64,000 nt of DNA from Rhynchonema sp. JSB1_4. Taxonomy: Eukaryota > Nematoda > Chromadorea > Monhysterida > Xyalidae. Position numbers and translations under genes: made by a program. This document shows, piece by piece, positions 25,265-34,699 of this stretch (position 1 is the stretch's first letter; each line of letters begins with the position of its first letter). The stretch spans positions 103,054-167,053 of the forward strand of contig JASAMV010000254.1 of assembly GCA_030248065.1 (NCBI GenBank). The letters run 5' to 3'. The notes beneath the pieces were generated by a model. It was not told the DNA's origin. It made no database searches and was given only the letters and a program-made list of their open reading frames with translations.

Positions 25265-28200
25265 TCACAGTAGTGCATCACGGGGCATCAACGCTGCACT
25301 AATATGTCCGCGATAAGCATTATCGCTGATGTTTGTGCTGGCCGTGTGCCATTTGCCATTGGACAACACGAACACTTGGTTGTTGCCAGTGTCGTCGTTC
25401 CGAATCATCCGGCCTCCAATGACCACAATTTGTCCGTTATTCAGTTTGAACATGTGATGCGAGGACAATCCACGTGGCATGTGATCCATTTGTGACCAGG
25501 TGTTGCTGGTTGGCTGGTATCGCTCGCACGTGGACACGTAACCGGCCTGGAAGCTGTACCCGCCGCATACCGAAAATGAAATGGGAATCGGTGTGGATAA
25601 GCCCTGGCCTGTGATGACCAAGGCTCGGTATATCGAATTTCGTGATCGGATCGGATCAATGCCAAACTACAGTATGATGCCATCAATTTCAACCAGGCTG
25701 ACGTGGTTTGACAAATCTTGTTCACATCTTGTAGACAACTTTATCACGCCGATCCAAAATTTATTCAAAGTCACGAAACATGTATATATAATCCGTAGTG
25801 GAATAAGGAACAAAACAGGTTCGATTTGATCCGATCATTCCCTTCATTCTTTAAAGCGTTTCAATCCCTGATTTCAACAGTGATTCAACCCTGGTGTTTT
25901 CTGGAGTCTTGGTGAAATTTTAAATCGTGTCCAACCACGAGTTCATAAGACGACTTTGGGTGGCATTTTCGAAACGGTGTAAAGGTGAGTTGGGTGTAAA
26001 GGTCGGTGTAAGCTCGGTCGAAAGCTCGGTCGGTGTCAGCTCGGTGTAAACGTGAAACATTCCAGGTTAACAGCAGGCAAGGTTTCATGTTTACACCGAG
26101 CTGACACCGACCGAGCTTTCGATTGAGCTTACACCGACCTTTACACCCAACTCACCTTTACACCGTTTCGAAAATATCACCCTTTGTTGAAGTTGGCTTG
26201 GCCAGATCCAATAATGTTCCCCGGTTCCACGTGTTTCGAAAACAAAAGAGAATTTGCGCATGATTTGCATTGCTGATTCTCTTTTCTTATTTCCGAAACA
26301 TTTTGTAAACAGGAACCGAAACATTATTGGTCTGGCAAAGTCGGCTTCAGTTTCGGGGTCTCATGAGCTGATGATTGGACTATGTTGCCGCCACCGCCGT
26401 CATCCGCCTGTGTCAAAGACGGCTTTGCTGTCGTCAACTCCCATGCACGATTTCTCACGCTAACTTAGGGCTGCTTGCGTTGACGACTGTGCTATTATAG
26501 CCGCTAAAAGAGATGCACCCGGAAGTAACGATGAAAACGTGCTGCACAACACGAACTCACCACGATCGTCTGTTCGTCCACGACCATAGCCGAATCCATC
26601 AGCCTCGTGGCGGTTGATTTCAACGTCGTCCACTTGCCTGTACTCGGGGCATATCGCAACATACGATTGGTGACCTGGTTGTCGCAGTCACAACCACCCG
26701 ACACATAGATGTTGTTCTGCAATGTCTGACATAGTTCAAGATCGCATGTATAATTCTGAATTTATGCCCTGTGCGTTGCCTGAATCGTAAAGCGCGAAGC
26801 CAAGTGTTTCACCTCAGACCGGATTTGAACTGCGCGGTTGTCTGACAGGTTGTCTGCGATTCAGGCAACGCACAGGACATAAATTCTGAACTAGTCGATG
26901 TTGGACTGTTCAGAATGTGGATTTCAACTGAACTGATACGCGCTTGAAACCCCATCTTGAGTCTGCTTGCTGCCTCATGCGAGTATTGAATAAACTCGAG
27001 CAGGTGTGTTATTTCGAATCGCGCGGTCATCTGGTGTACTCGCACTGACGACGACCTGGTGCAACGCCCCATCTTTGAAAATAGGCTGACAAAAACCAGC
27101 TGCACAAGCGTAGGTACAGTTCCGGGAGCAATTCCAGGCTGAAAGTTGAAGTCGCGCGCACGCCAAGTTCCTGGTATTAAAACATAGGGAGCGCACACGC
27201 AAAACTTCGCGTGCACTCGAAGTTACTTCGACTTTTGCCTATACTTTGCACTGTTTCGCACGCGCGTGCACGCGACTTCAACTTTCAGCCTACAATTGCA
27301 CCCGGTACTGTGCAGTTCATATTTTTCTGAGGTTTAGTTCACGAAGTGACAAGCATAGCAGCGGCACTGGCATTGGCTTCATATAGTACATATAAGGGTA
27401 CAGTAAGGAGTAAACAAACTCGTTGTCGGTAGGATGAAAGGACATCTGGAATCCCCCCCCCGCCGACCTTGTAGACGACGGCAGCGATATCCACAAAACA
27501 CCATCCATCTGGCAGTGGTCGTGTCTGCCAGGCATCCTCAGTGGTGTTGTGAAATTCGCAAGATCGGCTGCAGTTGTGTGAAGGCGACATGCAGCCACAC
27601 ACGAACAATTGGTTAGAGTTGGGCAGATAGCCGGCAGCAGCTGAATATTGGGCTTTGCAAATGACACCAAATGAAAAAAACTTTCATAAATCTCGTCAAA
27701 TCGGTGTAATTACCTCGCGCTAAATTTTGCTAAGCCCAGGCCGAAAGGCCACTTTATAAGTTCATCTCGTTGCGATACAAAGCACAAAAAGCACGCTGTA
27801 TCGGCACAACCACAATCATAGTACGAGATTTCGGAAGTTGAACTTTTGATTTGTCTCGTCATTATTTTTTGCCGATAGGAAGTGAACTGTTGGTTGTTTT
27901 TGGTGTCACTGAGTTCCGCTCAGCCTGGTAAATCCGAAAAAAAAGTTGCCGATTGAAAAAGGTGCTGGTGGGAATTGAACCCTCAAGAATCTACCACCTA
28001 GCCTCTCAACGATAGAGCGTTCTTGTTCTTTTGTGTGTATAAAGTGGCCTTAAGACTATGCTTCACTGTAAGCCTAGGCAGTGGAATTTTCGAAACGGTG
28101 TAAACGTCAGTTGGGCGTAAAGGTCAGCGTAAGCTAGGGCATCCATATATTGTAAAATTAGCCCAAGCCCAGAGGCGAATGGGCCACCTACGCGCATCAA

Positions 28201-29987
28201 AGGCGCGAGGCGAGACCCCGAAATAGCTGTAGTTGCCAAAGCTCAGACAGGAAACACAAGCAACAAAAGAGCGAACCAATAATGCCAGTAGTTATTTTGA
28301 ACTGTTTTTGTGGATCAAGGTGACCACGTAAATGTACCTCATATCTTCGAGAAGGACAACAATCACTCATTTATGTATTTCTTGGAACATTTTGTAGTCA
28401 GCATGTCCATTTTCAGAAATTGAAACGGCTCGCGAAACACAGGGTCGTACCCTCGAGTTAAAATTGCGACCGGAAACATGTTAACAAGAGAAACAGTTTT
28501 AACTCCAAATCAGTGAAACTGTTTCACGCCTGCGAACCTTTATATCGCTCTTCATTTGTTTCTGCCTGAATATGCCATTGCCCGTTGACAAGTTGCTCGA
28601 CTGTGGAATCTGGAATCATGGTATCAGAAACAGCTGTTTTCTGACGTTATTGGAAATTCAACCTCTATAACTTCAGTGATTAAACCTTTGTTATAATGAG
28701 TGTGCCTTTTGTTTTTGGTTGCCCGTTTCGACCCCTGTTCTCTCTGCGTCTCTTCACCCCAGAAACACACACCACACACGGCCTGATTTTAAGTCACTCA
28801 CCATCTGTAATTGAGCCCAACGCCCACAATGTACGTCCCGTCCACACGAGCCTGGGTTGATCACTATGTTGTGGAGGCTGTATGCCAACATCAGTGCTCA
28901 CTTGTACATCACCATTGGCATCGATGGTCAAAAGTTGCAGTTGGGGCACAACTGGTTGGATCAACAGGATTGTGTCGGAGGATGCTGAAAATGCATATTG
29001 CTGTGGATGATGAAAGCAAGAATCAAATCTAGGACGCTATATTTGTCACAATATTTCTTTCGGAAGTCCATTTTTTATTCGATTGCCAGTTCGCAGAGAT
29101 CATCAGTACTGCGCGTCACCCAAACTTTTTGCTATAATACCTCTCCTTGGCGCCAACATCTACTGTACGTTTTTGACACTCAGGCACGTTGACATACCAT
29201 TATCCTGTGCAAGCACCATGCACAGCACAATCACGATCACTGCGATGATGAGCACCACGAACATTCCCGACAGGCCAATGAAGATCTTCGTGCGCAGTTT
29301 TTGACGACCCCAACGATCGTGTAGTGTTTTCAAAAGTGTCGAGCACCTTGGCTGATGTCCTGGCAGTCGAAAGCTGGTAATTTACAACAAACTGAATTCA
29401 AGATTGCCTGATGCTTACACAAGTTGTGAAAAGGCACCAACCGATGTTTGAGATTGTCTCATAGATCGTGCTGTCATCGTCATCACGCACGGGTCGACTG
29501 TAGATCTTCTCAAACGTTCGTGTGGTGACGAACCATCGCTCGTCACCTAAAATCGCTAAAACTGCCGACAGTTTTCTTTATCTTAATTATTTCTCAAGCA
29601 TACCGAGTTGTATCCAAAAGACATCCCTCAAAAAGTCGTCGTCAATAAAGGACCAAATGTTGTGCACCTCTGGTGCCGAGATGCCGACTTGTTGTAGCTG
29701 CTCGGGAGATAGAGTTCGCAAACGTGTCCATTCCTGCGTTTTCAAGGTAAATTGAGGCCATGTGATTTCAACAATTGAAGCTGAGGTGGCTAAGGAAAGC
29801 CCACCTCGATGGTTGTTGGCCCGACACTGACTCTTTTAATTTCATCTGTTTGGGCATTCAACTCTGAGAATTTCGATGTTGCAGTCTGCGGTTCAACGCT
29901 GTAGACTGAACCACTGCTGCGTTCTGGGACGGCCAGCAAATCTATCTCCTGCTGTGTCATGGGCTCGTAGTTTTCGCCTCTGTTCAT
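25265..29987 (-). CDS. Type II transmembrane protein with kelch/galactose-oxidase-like ectodomain (521 aa, 9 exons)
   Basis: Exons in coding order: 29805-29987, 29604-29733, 29442-29546, 29198-29359, 28802-28984, 28538-28609, 27468-27640, 26561-26716, 25265-25666. They sum to 1566 nt in frame. Residues 1-164 are hydrophilic. Residues 165-190 form one membrane segment (IFIGLSGMFVVLIIAV onward), and basic RQKLRTK just before it predicts a cytoplasmic N-terminus. The remaining ~330 residues contain kelch-type blades: IYVSGGCDCDNQVTNRMLRY followed by GKWTTL, VCGGYSFQAG with TCERYQPTSNTWSQM, and IVVIGGR with NGKWHT. A Cys-rich blade (CGCMSPSHNCSRSC) suggests an extracellular, disulphide-bonded propeller. 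No galactose oxidase catalytic residues could be confirmed, so enzyme activity is not claimed. The ligand is unknown. Upstream exons may be missing because the first Met is only the start of the most distal exon I found. The intron at 25667-26560 holds two nested mobile elements. Confidence 0.82.
25928..26382. mobile_element. TA-type MITE copy 5 interrupted by a foldback element
   Basis: The left end GTCCAACCACGAGTTCATAA and right end GTCTCATGAGCTGATGATTG match the family ends. Positions 25960-26183 are a different, palindromic element. The remaining interior keeps AGATCCAATAATGTTCC and its inverted partner. It lies in the last intron of the kelch gene. Confidence 0.75.
25960..26183. mobile_element. 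Foldback element (GAAACGGTGTAAAGGT family), complete copy nested in a MITE
   Basis: The arms are made of GTGTAAAGGT/TTGGGTGTAAAGG-type units followed by repeated AGCTCGGTCG. The whole is a ~220-bp near-perfect palindrome around CCAGGTTAACAGCAGGC. Other copies are 19352-19565 (complete), 22624-22705 and 28081-28136 (single arms). Confidence 0.82.
26754..26890. mobile_element. Short foldback element in kelch gene intron
   Basis: The left arm TTCTGAATTTATGCCCTGTG continuing to GCCTGAATCG is mirrored by CGATTCAGGCAACGCACAGG and CATAAATTCTGAA. The arms are about 34 bp with one or two mismatches; the loop is ~70 bp. Confidence 0.75.
27100..27315. mobile_element. Foldback element with ~60-bp imperfect arms
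   Basis: Left arm CTGCACAAGCGTAGGTACAG ... GGCTGAAAGTTGAAGTCGCG is mirrored by CGCGACTTCAACTTTCAGCC ... GGTACTGTGCAG. The centre holds TCGAAGTTACTTCGA, itself palindromic. Confidence 0.7.
27957..28023 (-). repeat. tRNA-like fragment
   Basis: On the minus strand, GAGGGTTCAATTCCC resembles a T arm and CCAGCACC a 3' acceptor end, but the 5' half does not complete the acceptor stem. It lies in a kelch-gene intron. A tRNA-derived repeat is more likely than a working gene. Confidence 0.3.
28081..28136. mobile_element. Foldback element, left arm fragment
   Basis: GTGGAATTTTCGAAACGGTG followed by CAGTTGGGCGTAAAGGTC, then unrelated sequence. A solo arm in an intron of the kelch gene. Confidence 0.7.
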
Positions 29988-30450
29988 TGGTGAAAAAAGC
30001 TTCCTATATTTTAAAGTGGCAATACGAGCATATGAAGATACCGGATTTTGTGATTAAAAAGGCGCAAACAGTCGGGTAAACATCTTACAGTTTGATAACA
30101 AAAAAACTAACGGGAAGCGTTACGTCGTTCGTGGGCGTTATCAGTTGTACAAGATGCTGTATAGGTATGGGAAATCCATCGGCTCATGGCACTTTTACAC
30201 ACAGCGCACGCAGCAGCACACGCCAGTTTCTAAACAAAATGTACACTTTGAGCGAGTGTCATACTTTGATGGCCGCTTTTTAATTTGTCCGATTTTAATT
30301 TGCTGCTTGACATAATACTTTTCTGCAATGTTGCAAAATTTGGTGATGTTTCAACGAATAACTGCTGAGAGTAGATGCATTCATTGACGGCAGTAATGCA
30401 GCATGCAGCGTGTGCGTGGAGTGCCATGAGCTGGCGGATTGCCTATACAT

Positions 30451-30812
30451 ATAGTGTTTCCTTTTTATGCAAGTCAAAGGAAACAAGCTCCCCCACGTTA
30501 TAACTCAACTCCAGTTTGGGGTCGAGATTTCAGAAACCAATGAGAGATTAAGAATGTGTCCTTGTTAATTCAAGCAAGACACTCAGCAGCAAACATGGTG
30601 AAATGTTTTATTGACATGCTGGCAGCACACACGCACAAAGCTCACAGCGAGCATGTGAAACATTGTTAGTGTTAGATTCCACAGGCAAACTTCGACACGT
30701 TTTTGCCAGCTGCTTGATTGAATCGAAATTGTAGTCTCGACCTCAACTAGAAGTTCAGTTATAACACGGGCCAGCGCGTTTCCTTGGACCAAGAAAAACA
30801 GGAAACACTATA
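30451..30812. mobile_element. Second copy of the ATAGTGTTTCC MITE (inverted, uninterrupted)
   Basis: This is the reverse complement of 12175-13054 without the insert. It runs ATAGTGTTTCCTTTTTATGC to GGAAACACTATA. It preserves the pre-insertion sequence at the site where the 12366 element landed. Confidence 0.75.
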
Positions 30813-30849
30813 ACTATCACACGGGCACAAGCCCACGAAAGAAGCCAGG

Positions 30850-31623
30850 CAGGGTTGGATTAAAAAATTTTTTTATTATCGAACTTTTTTAAAAAAAAAC
30901 TTTTTAAAATTTTTTTAAAAAATCACTTTTTTTTATTCCGGACCCCCAAAAAATTGGTTTCTAGAAAAATGAAATTTCTGAAATCATGTTACTTAGGTAT
31001 GTTTTGAGGGACACTAAAGAGAACTTCTCCACTGACTTGCATGTTTATGTCGATCACCTGCGATCTAGCCCATTTGGTCATAATTTGAGAACCCGCCCGA
31101 AGGTAACTCTGTGGGCATATATGACAAAGGGAAGACCAACCTTCTGTTTGTGAATTTGGGGATAAATTTGAAGAGAGATAAAGAGTTACACCACACTCAT
31201 GTTGTGTGACAAAAGCAACAAATGACAAATCCACACAACTGCAAATAGGCGAGCAAAGTGGAGTCTGTCGATAGCTTACGTCGATAGCTCAATAACTGCA
31301 CAGTATACGGTATGGGGTGTCCTATATTATACGTGCAGCGATTGTTGGGATGTCTGGGAATTGTATGAGTCCATTACAACGCCATTTTAAACTGAAATAT
31401 AAGCGCCGCAGGCGATTTTTTGAGAATGATGAGCAATAAAACGCATGAAAACATACATTTTTACCTTAAAAAAGTGAGAAAATAACGAAAAAAAGGGGAA
31501 AAATAAAGGGGAAAAAAGTGGACTTACTTTTTAAAATTTTAAAATAAAAAAAGTGGCCAACTTTTTAAAAAAAAAATTTTTTTTACAAAAAAAAATTTTA
31601 CTTTTTTTTAAAATCCAACCCTG
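30850..31623. mobile_element. hAT-like element, TSD AAGCCAGG
   Basis: CAGGGTTGGATTAAAAAA to AAATCCAACCCTG with perfect 8-bp repeats AAGCCAGG on both sides. It shares its interior, reverse-complemented, with 32049-32799 (for example the block around AAGGGAAGACCAACCTTCTG). Confidence 0.9.
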
Positions 31624-31656
31624 AAGCCAGGTGCGAAGAACTGACACTCTTGAAGC

Positions 31657-31935
31657 CAGGGTTGTTTAAAAAAACAGAGGTTAATTTAAAAAATTAAAAA
31701 AACTTTTTTTGAAGAGCCAGATATTCTGTTTTTTTTAATTAAAAACACGAGTTTTTCGGAACAATAAAATTGCCTAATTCTTCCAAAAATGGCCTTTTTG
31801 AGGCATAAATTTTTGAAAATTTTTTCTAAGTTGGGTCAAATTTCACAAAATCATTTAAAAATTTTTTTTAAAAACAATTTTTCTTTGTGGTTTTTTTTAA
31901 AAAACAGTGCTCTAATAAATTTTTTTTCAACCCTG
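31657..31935. mobile_element. Small hAT-like element, TSD CTTGAAGC/CTTGAATC
   Basis: CAGGGTTGTTTAAAAAAAC to TTTCAACCCTG, 279 bp, flanked by 8-bp repeats differing at one base. The interior is A/T runs. It begins 26 bp after the downstream TSD of its neighbour. Confidence 0.8.
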
Positions 31936-32048
31936 CTTGAATCGAAGGAAATCATCAAATGTTCCCACGCAAAAAATACATGGTCGACCGAATCCACACC
32001 GCCTTACCGCAATGTAACCATTCTGTGTCTTGCTCCCACCCATGGGAA

Positions 32049-32799
32049 CAGGGTTGGATTAAAAAAAAGTAAAAACTTTTCTATAAAAATTTTTTTTAAG
32101 AAAAAGTTGGCCACTTTTTTTATTTTAAAATTTTAAAAAGTAAGTCCACTTTTTTATTATTTTTTCACTTTTTTCGTTATTTACTGACTTTTTTAAGGTG
32201 GAAAGGCATGTATTCATGCGTTTTATTGTTCATGATTCTCAAAAAATTGTCTGCGGCGCTTATATTTCAGTTTGAAATGGTGTTGTGACGGGCTCATACA
32301 GTTCCCAGACATTTCAACAACCGCTGCATGGTATACGACACCCCATACCGTGTACTGTGCAGGTATTGAGCGTGTCGTAAACTATCGACAGACTCCACGT
32401 TGCTCGCCAATTTGCAGTTGTGCGGATTAGCTATTTGTTGCTCTTGTGACACAAAGTGAGCATGGTGTGAGTATTTATCTCTCTTCAAATCAATCCCAAA
32501 ATTCACAAACAGAAGGTTGGTCTTCCCTTTGTCGCATATACCCACATAGTTACCTTCGAGGTTCTCAAAGTCATGACCAATGGGATTCGATCGCAGTTGA
32601 TCGACGTCAACGTGCAAGTCAGTGGAAAAGTTCTCTTTAGTGTCCCTCAAAACATACCGAACTAACATGATTTCAGAAATTTCATTCTTCAAGAAACCAA
32701 TTTTTTGGGGGTCCGGAATAAAAAAAGTGATTTTAATAAAAAAATTTTATGAAGTTTGCTAAAAAAATCGATGATAAAATTTTTTTTAATCCAACCCTG
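32049..32799. mobile_element. hAT-like element, inverted relative of 30850-31623
   Basis: CAGGGTTGGATTAAAAAAAAG to TTAATCCAACCCTG. No matching 8-bp duplication is visible (CATGGGAA versus TGCGGAGA), so one flank has been lost or rearranged. Confidence 0.75.
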
Positions 32800-33649
32800 T
32801 GCGGAGATGTGCAGAACACACCCGCCAGAACACTTTAAGACATATTGATATTTAGTTAAAATGACCCACCGGCGGGTGAGCAAAATCTCGGCGGAGCCGA
32901 GCCGAACCCAACGCTGCTATCCCTGAGAAGGGCAGGTAAATGGAGAACAGCTTCATAGCTGCGGGATTTGCCTAATGTTTATGTTTTAGGGTTTTTCGAT
33001 CATGTGCTAGGTGCTGAAGGTCTTGTGAGCGTGCAGATAAAACTTGAATTTGAAGTCAAGATACAGTGTCATCTTGATGTCGTGCCCATTTGGTGGCGCT
33101 GTCAGACAAAATATATGTGCCGGTGGTGCCCAAATAACGACGAATAAAGGACATCCAGTTTTGGCAGTAAATTGATGGCAAGCGCATGTTGGGAAAAGCT
33201 AGTCCAGTTGCCTTGAGAGAGAGAAAACGCAAATTATCGATTTTGCGATAAAGGGCACGGGTTTGCTCAGTGTTTGGCCTGAGCCTAACACTAATTATAA
33301 AAATGGAAAGTTGTGACAGATTAATATTATAGCCTAATAGCCAAAGCCTAAGCGTGAGCCTGAGAAAAAATGAATGAAATTTTGAAACCGGACCAGCTTT
33401 TGCCAAAAGGCGGAAGAGCCTTCCTCCACAACATAAAGAAAGAGAAAATCCTTTAAACTGGAAAAAAACCGTTTTTTTTCCGAAAATATAAATTACCGTA
33501 ATTTTAGTCACAATAAATGAATAAATGATCCTAATTTGGGACACTGCAACTACAGTCATCGCGTTTTGCTTGCTCTTGCGATTGCATGTGCCGTTGCCGT
33601 TGTTCTGAAGGGGCTGCAACAACAGCCTTTAATCCCGCAGCTATGACTT

Positions 33650-34091
33650 TCCCCCCACCCCCCCCCTTTTTTGTGGGATGACATTTTTCCCCCCCCCCCC
33701 CGGTTCTACACAAAAATTCTATTGCCCCCCCCCCCCCCAACCCCCCCCACTTTCCTCAACCCCCCTCCCCCATTTTTTTTCTCTCCCCCCCCTTCTTTTT
33801 TCTTTTTTCTTCCCCTTATCACCGAAAACCTCCTTCCTCTTTCTGCAACCTTCTCCCAGCTCATCCTTCCCCCATCCCCCCCTTTTTTTTCTTAACCCTT
33901 CCCTTTTTCCCCCCCCCGCCCCGCCGGGGGGGGGGGGGTGCCGCCCCCCCCCCCCCCCCCCCCCCCCCACCCCCCCCTCCCCCCCCCTCTCCCCCCTCCC
34001 CCCCCCTCCCCCCCCTTCCCCCCTTTCAAACACCAACCTAAAAGCAAAAATTTTATTATAAAGACAAACACCTCCCTACCTCCCCCCCCCC

Positions 34092-34131
<40 letters not shown>

Positions 34132-34250
34132 ACTACCCCTCCCCCCCCCGCAACACACCCCCCCCAACCCACCCCCCCCCCCACCACCCCCCCCCCCCCC
34201 CCCCCCCTCCTCTCCCGTCTCCTTCCCACCACCCCCCCTAACTAAACCTC
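33650..34250. other. C-rich homopolymer tract, probable sequence artefact
   Basis: Long runs of C with scattered T and A; one 15-nt G run lies at 33925. No repeat period is visible. It lies just upstream of STAT exon 1, so any upstream STAT exon or promoter here would be unreadable. Confidence 0.6.
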
Positions 34251-34699
34251 ACACTCCATTTCTCATTTTCATCTTCTTTCATAATTCCTCTTTTCTTTTT
34301 TCTCGCCACACCCTCAACGACCAGAATAAAATATTTTAAAATTTTTTTTAATAATTTTTATCTTTCCAATACAATAATAAACTAAAAAAATGGGGCAGGC
34401 GTACCTCGGAGGGGGAACAGACGTACCCGAGGGGGGGTCCCCCCTCCCCCCAGGAACTACACTGGTTGTGCTAGTTTGGCTCGTTTGGTTGGTCTCATCT
34501 CACCGGTGCGTTTCCATTGTCGTTTATTCATTCAAGTTCACAATATTTTTTATTAAAACTGTTTTATTTTAAGGGTTTTTACGGATCTTGTGAAGGTCTT
34601 CGCGTAAGCTTGCAGATAAAATTTGAAATTTGAGCCTGAAATTGCACAGACAACAGAACAGAGGTGGTGAGTGAGGTGAACAAGTACTCAACTAAAAAA

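Noticed and set aside
33671..34339. Long proline-rich or glycine-rich open frames on both strands
   Set aside because: They are translations of the C-homopolymer tract; no codon structure, start context or homologue is plausible.
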